Origin: Gillisia sp.
GTDB taxonomy: Bacteria; Bacteroidota; Bacteroidia; Flavobacteriales; Flavobacteriaceae
Assembly (NCBI GenBank): GCA_024635655.1
Contig: JAGXIL010000018.1
Coordinates: 1 to 64,000, forward strand
Reading direction: 5' to 3'
Length of the DNA stretch: 64,000 nt
The notes under the pieces were generated by a model. It searched no databases, was not told where the DNA came from, and worked only from the letters and a program-made list of their open reading frames with translations. The translations under genes were made by a program, and so were the position numbers. This document shows, piece by piece, positions 43,686 to 51,288 of the stretch (positions are counted from its first letter, which is position 1; every line of letters begins with the position of its first letter).

Positions 43686-44162
43686 ATGAAAAAGATCCTA
43701 CTCCTGCTCTTATTCCCAATGATGGTTGGCTGCAACAACTTTGAGACAAAGAGAATTTCTTCTAAAGAGGTTCTGGATAAGGAATATAAAAGTCTAAACT
43801 GGAAAGAAGTAGATGAATATCCCGCCTTTGAAAATTGCCAGAATATAACCGAACTGGAAAAGGCGAGGGATTGTTTTGAGGCAACCGTAGCAAATTCCGT
43901 TTACACCTATCTGGCCAGGCAGGAACCTATTGTTACTGAAACTATAGACGATACAATTTTCGTACATCTGGAAATTTCCAAAACCGGAAGACCCAACCTT
44001 GAATCGTTCGAAGTAGATACCCTTGTCACCAACCAGATCCCTGAACTGGAAATGTGGTTGAAGCAGAGTATAGATTCCCTTCCCAAAATATATCCGGCCA
44101 GTAAACGCGGCATTCCGGTCTCCAGCGTCTTCACCATGCCCATTGTAATTAAAGCTGAATAA
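43686..44162 (+). CDS. Lipoprotein resembling the TonB-like tail of M56 sensors
   Basis: From the ATG at 43686 the protein is 158 residues with lipobox MMVGC (Cys14). The mature domain follows the tails of the two M56 proteins at 31334-34297: DEYPAFENCQNITELEKARDCFEATV matches their PVYPGC...ECF pattern, VHLEISKTGRPNLE matches VVFTISSSGEI, and LPKIYPASKRGIPVSSVFTMPIVI matches the final LPKMKPGNHEG...YSLPVEI. It is thus a stand-alone lipoprotein form of that domain. A TATTTTTG -7-like element lies at 43647-43654. Confidence 0.75.
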   Translation: MKKILLLLLFPMMVGCNNFETKRISSKEVLDKEYKSLNWKEVDEYPAFENCQNITELEKARDCFEATVANSVYTYLARQEPIVTETIDDTIFVHLEISKTGRPNLESFEVDTLVTNQIPELEMWLKQSIDSLPKIYPASKRGIPVSSVFTMPIVIKAE

Positions 44163-44195
44163 TTCTTTTCATTCACAAGAATAAAATTTAATTTT

Positions 44196-44271
44196 CGCCT
44201 AACGCCTAACGCCTAACGCCTAACGCCTAACGCCTAACGCCTAACGCCTAACGCCTAACGCCTAACGCCTA
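44196..44271. repeat. Heptamer CGCCTAA array (10 full copies)
   Basis: Ten perfect CGCCTAA units from 44196, followed by CGCCTA. The last three bases (CTA, 44269-44271) are the stop codon of the glycosyltransferase gene on the minus strand, so the array starts exactly where that reading frame ends. Perfect copies suggest recent expansion by slippage. Confidence 0.95.
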
Positions 44272-45480
44272 CCTCCTTGAAACTCTCCCTTTCCACTCCA
44301 CCTTCTTAAACATAGACATCAAAGCTGCCGAAGTTGAAAAAAATGGATACATCAGGCTGCTCCAGAAGTAATTTCTCAATACTTCCTTCCGCCCAAAAAA
44401 TTGAGCCGATTTATAAAGCAGCAGAAGGTCTGCCAGGAATTTAAATAAGAAAGCCATCATAATGGGTTGGAATGAAATTAACTGGAGAAAAGCCAGAATA
44501 AACCCTACTGCAATAATAAGGTTCATAATCAGTACAATCAACCCGGTCACCTTAGCGAAAGAACTTTTATAGGCAGGGGTTTTAGACGCCCAGCGGATGC
44601 GCTGTGCAATTAAGGAGGTAAGATCTGGTTGAGGTTTAGTGAGCACAATGGCATCCTGTGTCTTTAAATAAGCTACCTTCAACTTCTTTTCAACAAACTT
44701 CTGAAGTAAAAAAACATCATCTCCACTGGAAATGTCATTATTTTCGGAATATCCACTTACTTTATAAAAAGCGCTTCGGTTATAACACAGGTTGGCGCCG
44801 TTACACATAAAGGCATTGCCCAGTCCAAATCCGCCGGCACCGGCCAGCTGCAGGCTTAAAAAATCCATCTCCTGAAAGGCATGGAAGTATTTCAATCTCC
44901 TTTTTTTTCTATAAGTTTCCCAACTTTCAGGCCTTTGCCTGTGTCCACTATTTGCATGACCTTTTTCTGACAAATACTGAAAAGGAGCTACAGGACCCGC
45001 TATTAATTGAGCCTCTGTTTTTCTTAACATCTGGTCAAAAGCCTGCAACCATAATTTGGGGACCAGGCAATCTGCATCGGTGGTAATGATATGGTCAAAA
45101 AGTGCATTTTTAACCCCTAAAGTAATTGCGGCCTTTTTTGGGGAATTGGAAACTTTGAAGTTATCCAGTAAAATAACATGTAATTTGGGATGCTCCTTCA
45201 AAAATTCGAAACATATATTTTCAGAATTATCTTCAGAAGCGTCATTTATGAGAAGGATCTCAAAATTATTATTAGGGTAATCAAGTTGGAGAAATGACTG
45301 TAACAGTAAAGGCAAATTCTTTGCTTCATTCCTGTAGGGAACAACTATTGAGAAGTTGGTTACACCAGGGGCGTTTTCTGTCCTGAATTCCGGGATCTTC
45401 TTCCAGCCCATCACTAATGCCAACATCAGCAAAACGTAAGATCCGGTAAGAACAAGAATAAAAATTATCATTTTTAGCAT
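44269..45480 (-). CDS. Membrane-associated GT2 family glycosyltransferase
   Basis: The 403-residue protein has an N-terminal membrane segment (MIIFILVLTGSYVLLMLALVMG), a GT-A domain with FSIVVPYRNEAKNLP, the DxD site ITTDADCLVP, and the QRIRWASK motif near residue 290, then three or four C-terminal membrane segments. This layout is that of processive or lipid-linked GT2 enzymes. The stop codon sits on the end of the heptamer repeat. Substrate unknown; no polysaccharide cluster adjoins. Divergent from ruvC. Confidence 0.92.
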   Translation of the reverse strand: MLKMIIFILVLTGSYVLLMLALVMGWKKIPEFRTENAPGVTNFSIVVPYRNEAKNLPLLLQSFLQLDYPNNNFEILLINDASEDNSENICFEFLKEHPKLHVILLDNFKVSNSPKKAAITLGVKNALFDHIITTDADCLVPKLWLQAFDQMLRKTEAQLIAGPVAPFQYLSEKGHANSGHRQRPESWETYRKKRRLKYFHAFQEMDFLSLQLAGAGGFGLGNAFMCNGANLCYNRSAFYKVSGYSENNDISSGDDVFLLQKFVEKKLKVAYLKTQDAIVLTKPQPDLTSLIAQRIRWASKTPAYKSSFAKVTGLIVLIMNLIIAVGFILAFLQLISFQPIMMAFLFKFLADLLLLYKSAQFFGRKEVLRNYFWSSLMYPFFSTSAALMSMFKKVEWKGRVSRR

Positions 45481-45594
45481 GTAAGCCTGTTTTCAAATAT
45501 AGGAATAGCTAATTAGAAATGCTTAGCTTTGTGAAGTACTACAGGATTGCAGGTGTAAACTTATAAACGCTTTAAGAGCAAGTAATTAAATTTA

Positions 45595-46152
45595 TTGAAA
45601 ACCGAAAGAATCATTTTAGGCATTGATCCCGGAACCACAATAATGGGTTTTGGGCTTATAAGGGTAGAGAACAAGAAAATGCATTTTATGCAGCTCAATG
45701 AATTGTTGCTCAGCAAATACAGCGACCCCTATGTTAAGCTGAAATTGATCTTTGAACGTACCATTGAATTAATTGACACCTACCATCCTGATGAAATCGC
45801 CATTGAAGCTCCTTTCTTCGGAAAAAATGTACAGTCTATGCTGAAGCTTGGCAGGGCACAGGGAGTAGCGATGGCTGCGGGATTATCCCGTCAGATTCCT
45901 ATTACCGAATACCTTCCCAAAAAGATCAAAATGGCGATCACCGGAAACGGAAATGCAAGCAAGGAACAGGTAGCCAAAATGCTGCAAAGTGTACTGGGAT
46001 TAAAAGAACTCCCAAAAAACCTGGATTCTACAGATGGTCTTGCAGCCGCAGTTTGTCACTTCTATAATTCAGGCACGGTGAGTGTAGGGAAAAGCTATAC
46101 AGGCTGGGATGCTTTTGTAAAGCAGAATCCGGCGAAGGTGAAAGCCCCCTAA
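45595..46152 (+). CDS. ruvC: Holliday junction resolvase RuvC
   Basis: The 185-residue nuclease has the catalytic acids in IILGIDPGTTIMGFGL, IAIEAPFFGKNVQSMLKLGRAQG and NLDSTDGLAAAVCHFY, plus the basic KIKMAITGNGNASKEQVAKML helix. Homology starts at the TTG at 45595 and no ATG is available before the first catalytic Asp, so this gene appears to use a TTG start. It works with RuvAB to resolve recombination intermediates. hemW follows 35 bp later, and a stem AAGCCCCCT-type repeat sits at 46143-46170. Confidence 0.93.
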   Translation: MKTERIILGIDPGTTIMGFGLIRVENKKMHFMQLNELLLSKYSDPYVKLKLIFERTIELIDTYHPDEIAIEAPFFGKNVQSMLKLGRAQGVAMAAGLSRQIPITEYLPKKIKMAITGNGNASKEQVAKMLQSVLGLKELPKNLDSTDGLAAAVCHFYNSGTVSVGKSYTGWDAFVKQNPAKVKAP

Positions 46153-46187
46153 CCCCCAAAGGGGGAATTTTGTAAAATTAAAAGTCC

Positions 46188-47579
46188 TTGAGTTCTAACA
46201 TAAAAAATAAAGCTTTATCTCTAAGTGAAAGGGAATCCAGCTCCTCCCCTTGGGGGAGGCCGGGAGGGGATGAAAGGGATCACGAAAACCTCAGTTCCCC
46301 TTCCGAAAAACATAATGGGTATGGAAAAATTCCTGAAAATTCCAACTCCTCCCCTTTGGGGAGGCGGGGTGGGGATGAAGGAATTAGTGAAAGAGAATCC
46401 AGCTCCTCCCCTTCGGGTAGGCCGGGAGGGGATGGGGATTATGGAATTTACATTCATATACCCTTTTGCAAACAGGCCTGTCACTACTGTGATTTTCATT
46501 TTTCTACTTCGGTAAAGAAGAAAGGGGAGTTGGTCAAAATGTTGTGCCGGGAACTTTCATTACGGAAGGAGGAAATTCCGGGAAAAACAGTTCATACTAT
46601 CTATTTCGGCGGAGGCACTCCATCATTACTTTCTTCCGAAGAACTGAAACAGATTTTTGAAACCATACATGCAAATTTCACTGTTGCTGAAGATGCAGAG
46701 ATCACCCTTGAAGCCAATCCCGATGATCTTTCCCGGGAGAAACTGGAGCTGTTAAGTAATTCCCCAATTAACAGGTTGAGCATAGGAGTGCAGTCTTTTT
46801 TTGAAGAAGACCTGAAACTTATGAACCGGGCGCATAATGCTACTGAAGCTTTAGAAAGCATCCAAATGGCAAAGGATTATTTTAATAACATTTCCATCGA
46901 TCTTATCTACGGAATTCCGGATATGGGCGAGGAGCGGTGGAAAAAGAATATTGAAATTGCCCTGGATCTCGGGCTACCGCATTTTTCCTGTTATGCCTTG
47001 ACAGTAGAACCCAATACAGCTTTAAAGAAGTTTATCGATAAAGGATTAATAATACCTGTAGATGATGAAGCAGCCAAAGCCCATTTCGAGATCCTTACGG
47101 AAACCTTAAAGCGTGCAGGCTTCATACATTATGAATTTTCGAACTACGGGAAGCCAGGTTATTTTTCACAGAACAATACCGCCTACTGGATGGGAAAACC
47201 TTATTTAGGAATAGGGCCATCTGCACATTCATATGACGGGGAAAGCAGGAAATGGAATGTTAGCAATAATTCCCTGTATATTAATTCTCTTGAAAAAGGA
47301 AAAATACCATTTCAGGAGGAAGTATTAAGCCTTACAGATAAGTACAATGAGTACGTGATGACCCGCTTAAGGACCATGTGGGGAATATCTTTGGAAGAAG
47401 TGGAAGAGAGGTTTGGGCTTAGGTTTAAAAACTATTTGTTAGATCAGGCCAAGGAACATCTCAGGGAAGGTTTACTTGATAAAAAAGAGGATAAAATAGG
47501 GGTTACTGAAAAAGGAAAATTTTTAAGTGACGGCATCGCTGCAGATTTGTTTTTGGTAAATTTGGATGCTGAAAATTAG
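46188..47579 (+). CDS. hemW: Radical SAM heme chaperone HemW with repeat-derived N-terminal extension
   Basis: HemW delivers heme to target proteins; it is related to coproporphyrinogen dehydrogenase HemN. The recognisable protein starts at GIYIHIPFCKQACHYCDFHF (residue 86), with the 4Fe-4S ligands Cys94, Cys98 and Cys101; the YFGGGTPSLL SAM motif, LSIGVQSFFEEDL and the C-terminal HemN_C region follow, giving about 378 residues as usual. There is no in-frame ATG before it. The furthest start is a TTG at 46188; an in-frame TTG also lies at 46356. The added 85 residues are translated repeats (SERESSSSP-x-GRPGGD twice). It could start at a non-standard codon. Confidence 0.88.
   Translation: MSSNIKNKALSLSERESSSSPWGRPGGDERDHENLSSPSEKHNGYGKIPENSNSSPLGRRGGDEGISERESSSSPSGRPGGDGDYGIYIHIPFCKQACHYCDFHFSTSVKKKGELVKMLCRELSLRKEEIPGKTVHTIYFGGGTPSLLSSEELKQIFETIHANFTVAEDAEITLEANPDDLSREKLELLSNSPINRLSIGVQSFFEEDLKLMNRAHNATEALESIQMAKDYFNNISIDLIYGIPDMGEERWKKNIEIALDLGLPHFSCYALTVEPNTALKKFIDKGLIIPVDDEAAKAHFEILTETLKRAGFIHYEFSNYGKPGYFSQNNTAYWMGKPYLGIGPSAHSYDGESRKWNVSNNSLYINSLEKGKIPFQEEVLSLTDKYNEYVMTRLRTMWGISLEEVEERFGLRFKNYLLDQAKEHLREGLLDKKEDKIGVTEKGKFLSDGIAADLFLVNLDAEN
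46233..46439 (+). repeat. Three copies of a C/G-rich repeat inside the hemW 5' end
   Basis: Copies begin at about 46233, 46338 and 46395. Each contains CTCCTCCCCTT followed by GGGGAGGC-type and GGGAGGGGATG sequence, so it can form a strong hairpin. All three keep the same reading frame. A related piece (CCCCTCC, T6, GAGGAGGGGTGG) lies downstream at 47611-47665, and a CCCCCAAAGGGGG stem just upstream at 46152-46165. Confidence 0.85.
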
Positions 47580-47609
47580 GATTGGATAAACCAGCGCAAA
47601 AGTATAAAA

Positions 47610-47665
47610 GCTCCCCTCCTTTTTTCCGAGGAGGGGTGGCCGCTTGCGGACGGGGTGGTTGCGTG
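47610..47665. repeat. C/G-rich hairpin repeat after hemW
   Basis: GCTCCCCTCC, a T6 run, CCGAGGAGGGGTGG and GACGGGGTGG form an imperfect stem related to the repeats in the hemW 5' end. It abuts the first 107-bp element. Confidence 0.7.
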
Positions 47666-47762
47666 ATATTTCAAATGGTCTAACCTAAAAAAGATCGTGG
47701 TACTGGCGAATATGTTAGTACTGACCAAGAAAGTTAGATGCTGAAACGAGTTCAGCATGACG
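47656..47762 (+). repeat. 107-bp palindromic element, copy 1 (left arm decayed)
   Basis: The right hairpin ATGCTGAA-ACGAG-TTCAGCAT and the end TGACG are intact; the left arm is degenerate (ATATTTCAAATGGTCT). It is followed by a 23-bp linker, TGGTGAGGTG plus AATTAGTTACTTA, which also follows copy 2. Confidence 0.8.
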
Positions 47763-47785
47763 TGGTGAGGTGAATTAGTTACTTA

Positions 47786-47836
47786 CGTCACCCTGAGACC
47801 CGTGATAAATAAATTACCTAGCGTAGGAGATTGACG
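47786..47836 (+). repeat. Short 51-bp CGTCA...TGACG element
   Basis: It starts CGTCACCCTGA and ends GATTGACG, with a CTAGCGTAGG piece resembling the spacer of the full elements, but lacks the right hairpin. It may be an internally deleted copy. Confidence 0.5.
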
Positions 47837-47913
47837 TTTAGGAATATAAAATCCAAAAATTGCCTATTAAAATTTAACCCATAAATTCCTGATATACACA
47901 ATTTTACAAAACA

Positions 47914-48020
47914 CGTCAATGGTAATTCATTTCAGGGTCTAGTGTGGTTAGAACGGGGAACTGGCGGGAATGGTGGTACTGACCAAGAAAGTTAGATGCT
48001 GAAACGATTTCAACATGACG
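47914..48020 (+). repeat. 107-bp palindromic element, copy 2
   Basis: It begins CGTCAATGG and ends CAACATGACG. The length is exactly 107 bp, but both hairpin arms carry mismatches. The shared linker follows at 48021-48043. Confidence 0.85.
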
Positions 48021-48043
48021 TGGTGAGGTGAATTGGTTACTTA

Positions 48044-48150
48044 CGTCACCCTGAATTAATTTCAGGGTCTAGCGCAGTTTGAGGGGGGAACTCGCGGGAA
48101 TGTTGGTACTGACCAAGAAAATTAGATGCTGAAACGAGTTCAGCATGACG
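48044..48150 (+). repeat. 107-bp palindromic element, copy 3
   Basis: CGTCACCCTGAA-TTAAT-TTCAGGGTCT at the left, a 53-bp spacer containing GTACTGACCAAGAAA, and GATGCTGAA-ACGAG-TTCAGCATGACG at the right. It ends 24 bp before the cyclase start codon. Confidence 0.92.
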
Positions 48151-48174
48151 AAATACACTACTTGAAAAATTTAA

Positions 48175-48921
48175 ATGAAAGCCCAAATAACCTACAATAA
48201 TAAAACCTATAACATAGACCTGTCCAAACCTTTAGACATATCCCTGAGCTTACGGGGAGATGATAAAAATCCGGTGGCCTGGTATATGGGTGCACCCAAC
48301 ATAGTTCCTGTGCGGGATGGGGATTTTGTAGGGAAAGTAAGTGAAGGCGCTTCTACAAATTTCAACAATATCCAGTTTAATCCGCATGCCCATGGAACCC
48401 ATACCGAATGTGTGGGCCATATCACCAGGGAATTCCACAGCATCAATGATGCATTAAAACAATTTTTTTTTACTGCTTTGCTTATTTCTGTGGAACCCGA
48501 AAAGTGGGGAGAAGATATGGTTATCACTGAAGAGCTTATGAAAAAGGAACTTCAAAAAGATAGGGTAGATGCACTTATTATTCGTACTCTGCCTAATTAC
48601 ATCGATAAGCGGAGCAGGAAATATTCCCATTCCAATTGGCCATATCTTGAAGAAAAAGCTGCCAAATACATTCGGGACTGCGGCGTCAGGCATCTCCTGG
48701 TAGATCTGCCATCTGTAGACAAAGAAAAGGATGAAGGAAAGCTGCTCGCTCATAAAGCTTTTTGGGATTACCCCCGGAACACCAGGGTCAATTCCACAAT
48801 TACTGAAATGATCTATGTGCCCAATAAAATTGTGGATGGAGATTATATTTTAAATCTACAGATCGCCTCATTTGAAAATGATGCCACACCCGCTAAGCCT
48901 GTACTGTACAAAATCGAATAG
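48175..48921 (+). CDS. Cyclase family protein (kynurenine formamidase-like)
   Basis: The 248-residue protein belongs to the cyclase/KynB metal-dependent hydrolase family. The metal motif appears as NPHAHGTHTECVGHIT, matching HxGTHxDxPxH with Glu and Gly replacements that are seen in Bacteroidota members; a further DLPSVDKEKDEGKLLAHKAFW segment matches the C-terminal ligand region. It may hydrolyse formamides or lactones, but kynurenine-pathway genes are not nearby. It begins 24 bp after repeat copy 3 and is followed by the DUF4260 gene after 2 bp. Confidence 0.88.
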   Translation: MKAQITYNNKTYNIDLSKPLDISLSLRGDDKNPVAWYMGAPNIVPVRDGDFVGKVSEGASTNFNNIQFNPHAHGTHTECVGHITREFHSINDALKQFFFTALLISVEPEKWGEDMVITEELMKKELQKDRVDALIIRTLPNYIDKRSRKYSHSNWPYLEEKAAKYIRDCGVRHLLVDLPSVDKEKDEGKLLAHKAFWDYPRNTRVNSTITEMIYVPNKIVDGDYILNLQIASFENDATPAKPVLYKIE

Positions 48922-48923
48922 TT

Positions 48924-49274
48924 ATGCAAACAACATTAAAAATTGAAGAGCTGGCTATGTTTCTGGGAGGGATCTTTGCCTTTAGCTTTCTGTCTCTTGA
49001 ATGGTGGTGGTTCCCTGTTCTTCTCTTTCTTCCTGATGTAGGGATGCTGGGATATCTATTTGGCAACAGGAGTGGCGCAGTATTGTATAATCTTTTTCAT
49101 CACAAAGGAATTGCTGTGATTGTAGGTATAGCAGGGGTGTTATTAAATCACGAGATCCTTCAGCTTATCGGGATCATTCTCTTCTCCCATGCTTCCCTGG
49201 ACCGCATGCTGGGGTACGGATTAAAATATGAAAGAGGGTTTAAGTACACTCATCTTGGGGAGATAGGGAAATGA
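48924..49274 (+). CDS. DUF4260 family membrane protein
   Basis: The 116-residue protein has three or four hydrophobic segments and DUF4260 features: EELAMFLGGIFAFSFL, WWWFPVLLFLPDVGMLGYL, AVLYNLFHHKG and ASLDRMLGYGLKYERGFKYTHLGEIG. Function unknown. The 2-bp gap to the cyclase gene indicates an operon. Repeats begin 35 bp after its stop. Confidence 0.9.
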   Translation: MQTTLKIEELAMFLGGIFAFSFLSLEWWWFPVLLFLPDVGMLGYLFGNRSGAVLYNLFHHKGIAVIVGIAGVLLNHEILQLIGIILFSHASLDRMLGYGLKYERGFKYTHLGEIGK

Positions 49275-49308
49275 GGAGAATGATTGGATATTCAGGGCCT
49301 CTCCTTAC

Positions 49309-49415
49309 CGTCACCCTGATTTCATTTCATGGTCTAATCCGGTTTGAGGGGAGAACTGGCGAGAATGGTGGTGCTGATCAACAATATTAGATGCTGAAAC
49401 GAGTTCAGCATGACG
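49309..49415 (+). repeat. 107-bp palindromic element, copy 4
   Basis: CGTCACCCTGAT at the left with a mutated arm (TTTCATGGTCT), and an intact right hairpin ending GCATGACG. It is followed by a linker (GGGCGAGGATGAACGGGTG) and a CT tract. Confidence 0.9.
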
Positions 49416-49441
49416 GGGGCGAGGATGAACGGGTGTTTTAT

Positions 49442-49499
<58 letters not shown>

Positions 49500-49627
49500 C
49501 GTCACCCTGAACCTGCCTGCCGGCAAGGCAGGTTCATTTCAGGGTCTAGCGTGTTTAGAACGGGGTACTGGCGAGAATGGTGCTACTGACCAAGAAAGCT
49601 AGATGCTGAAACAAGTTCAGCATGACG
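49500..49627 (+). repeat. Palindromic element, copy 5, with nested GC palindrome
   Basis: Like the other copies but 128 bp, because a palindrome of CCTGCCTGCC/GGCAAGGCAGG type (about 49510-49534) sits in the loop of the left hairpin. The right end TTCAGCATGACG is 54 bp before the GIY-YIG start. Confidence 0.9.
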
Positions 49628-49681
49628 GAGCGAGGATGATCTAGTTTTCTTAGCAAAAATAGTATTAACTTAAAGGAGCCT

Positions 49682-49969
49682 ATGCAAAAAAGTTATACAT
49701 ACTTGCTATCTAATGCAACTAGAACAATGCTCTATGTAGGTGTAACTTCTGATCTTTACACAAGAATAATGCAACATAAAAATGGTGAAGGTTCTTTATT
49801 CACCAAAAAATATCATTTAAAATATTTGCTGTATTTCGAAGAATTCATCTCAATTAATCAGGCTATATCAAGGGAGAAACAACTGAAGAATTGGCACAAG
49901 GATTGGAAATGGAATCTTATTAGATCGTTGAATCCGGAGTTAAGGGACCTCTTTGAAGGATTACGCTAA
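49682..49969 (+). CDS. Single-domain GIY-YIG nuclease family protein
   Basis: The 95-residue protein is a GIY-YIG fold of the small COG2827/UPF0213-like type: YTYLLSNATRTMLYVGVTSDLYTRIMQHK contains the paired Tyr motifs (here TYL and YVG) and the catalytic Arg in LYTRI; YFEEF, EKQLKNWHKDWKWNLI and LNPELRDLF complete the family pattern. Intact catalytic residues suggest an active nuclease. AGGAGCC before the ATG (49674-49680) is an unusually good ribosome-binding site for this genome. It is flanked on both sides by near-identical repeat blocks, which suggests a link with the repeats. Confidence 0.92.
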   Translation: MQKSYTYLLSNATRTMLYVGVTSDLYTRIMQHKNGEGSLFTKKYHLKYLLYFEEFISINQAISREKQLKNWHKDWKWNLIRSLNPELRDLFEGLR

Positions 49970-50007
49970 TTCTAGTAGTCTTGCTATATTATCATGACTC
50001 TCGTTAA

Positions 50008-50114
50008 CGTCACCCTGAATTTATTTCAGGGTCTGGCGTAATTAGAAGGGGGAACTTGCGAGAAGGTTAGTGCTGACCAAGAAGGTTAGATGCTGAAACG
50101 AGTTCAGCATGACG
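50008..50114 (+). repeat. 107-bp palindromic element, copy 6
   Basis: Perfect left hairpin (ACCCTGAA-TTTA-TTCAGGGT) and right hairpin (ATGCTGAA-ACGAG-TTCAGCAT), ends CGTCA and TGACG. It starts 38 bp after the GIY-YIG stop and is followed by the same linker as copy 4. Confidence 0.93.
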
Positions 50115-50140
50115 GGGGCGAGGATGAACGGGTGTTCTAT

Positions 50141-50179
<39 letters not shown>

Positions 50180-50183
50180 CTAC

Positions 50184-50290
50184 CGTCACCCTGAATTTAT
50201 TTCAGGGTCTGGCGTGGTTTGAAGGGGGAACTAGCTAGAATGTGGGTACTGACCAAGAATGTTAGATGCTGAAACGAGTTCAGCATGACG
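50184..50290 (+). repeat. 107-bp palindromic element, copy 7
   Basis: Both hairpins are intact and the length is exactly 107 bp. It ends 20 bp before the terminator of tsf. Confidence 0.93.
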
Positions 50291-50310
50291 GGAAAAAATA
50301 AGTCCTAAAA

Positions 50311-50340
50311 AAAAGCCGCTTCTTGCGAAACGGCTTTATT
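50311..50340 (-). terminator. Intrinsic terminator of tsf
   Basis: On the minus strand AAAGCCG and CGGCTTT form the stem, with a T8 tract after it. It lies 33 bp after the tsf stop. Confidence 0.88.
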
Positions 50341-50372
50341 TATTTTCTGGAAAAGATCTTCAGAAGAAAAGA

Positions 50373-51197
50373 TTATCCAAGAGCTACTCTCTCAAAACTA
50401 ACAACTTCAAGGTCGCTGTCTACAGATTTTACATAAGCGGCAACACTCATTTTGTTGTCTTTTATGAAATCCTGGTTTACAAGAGTATTGTCCTTAAAGA
50501 AACGTTTGATCTTACCTTTTGCGATATTATCCAGCATTTCTTCCGGCTTACCTTCTTCTCTCAATGTGTCTTTTGCAATTTCAATTTCTTTATCGATCAC
50601 AGTCTGGTCTACACCTTCTTCGTTCAAAGCAACAGGGTTCATTGCAGCGGCTTGCATAGAAACGTTTTTAGCAGCTTCTTCAGCTCCATCAACATTTTTA
50701 GAAAGACCTGTTAGAACTGCAATCTTATTACCGGCGTGGATGTAAGAACCTACGAAAGGAGCTTCCAAAGTCTTGTAAGCACCAATTTCAATTTTCTCAC
50801 CTATAACTCCGGTTTGCTCAGTTAATTTATCCTGAACCGAAATTCCTTTATAATCTGCAGCAAGTAATTCTTCTTTTGAAGAAGTTGACAATGCAATATC
50901 TGCAAAGTCTTCAGCCAACTGGATGAAAGCCTCGTTTTTTGCAACGAAATCTGTCTCACAGTTAAGGGAGATGATCACTCCTCTTGTAGAATCTTCAGTT
51001 ACCCTTGCAATTGCAGCACCTTCAGCTGAATCTCTGTCGGCACGATTTGCAGCTACTTTTTGTCCTTTTTTACGCAGGATCTCAATCGCTTTGTCAAAAT
51101 CTCCTTCAGATTCAACTAATGCTTTTTTACAATCCATCATACCGGCTCCGGTAGACTTTCTTAAGTTATTTACTTCTGCGGCGGTTATATTTGCCAT
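50373..51197 (-). CDS. tsf: Elongation factor Ts
   Basis: The 274-residue nucleotide exchange factor for EF-Tu. The N-terminal UBA-like domain AAEVNNLRKSTGAGMMDCKKALVES, the core motif VISLNCETDFVAKNEAF, the AMNPVALNEEGV segment and VNQDFIKDNKMSVAAYV are all canonical. It lies downstream of rpsB (91-bp gap) in the usual rpsB-tsf order. Confidence 0.97.
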   Translation of the reverse strand: MANITAAEVNNLRKSTGAGMMDCKKALVESEGDFDKAIEILRKKGQKVAANRADRDSAEGAAIARVTEDSTRGVIISLNCETDFVAKNEAFIQLAEDFADIALSTSSKEELLAADYKGISVQDKLTEQTGVIGEKIEIGAYKTLEAPFVGSYIHAGNKIAVLTGLSKNVDGAEEAAKNVSMQAAAMNPVALNEEGVDQTVIDKEIEIAKDTLREEGKPEEMLDNIAKGKIKRFFKDNTLVNQDFIKDNKMSVAAYVKSVDSDLEVVSFERVALG

Positions 51198-51288
51198 GAT
51201 GTTTTATGGTTTTTAATTTATAAAAATTAAGTCGTTTAGTTTTTTACTGAGAAAAGAACTAAACGACTCATATAAATGTATCAAGATG

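Noticed and set aside
46221-46515. Open frames of 92 and 96 codons on both strands at the hemW 5' end
   Set aside because: Proline/glycine-rich translations of the C/G-rich repeats; the hemW frame explains the region better.
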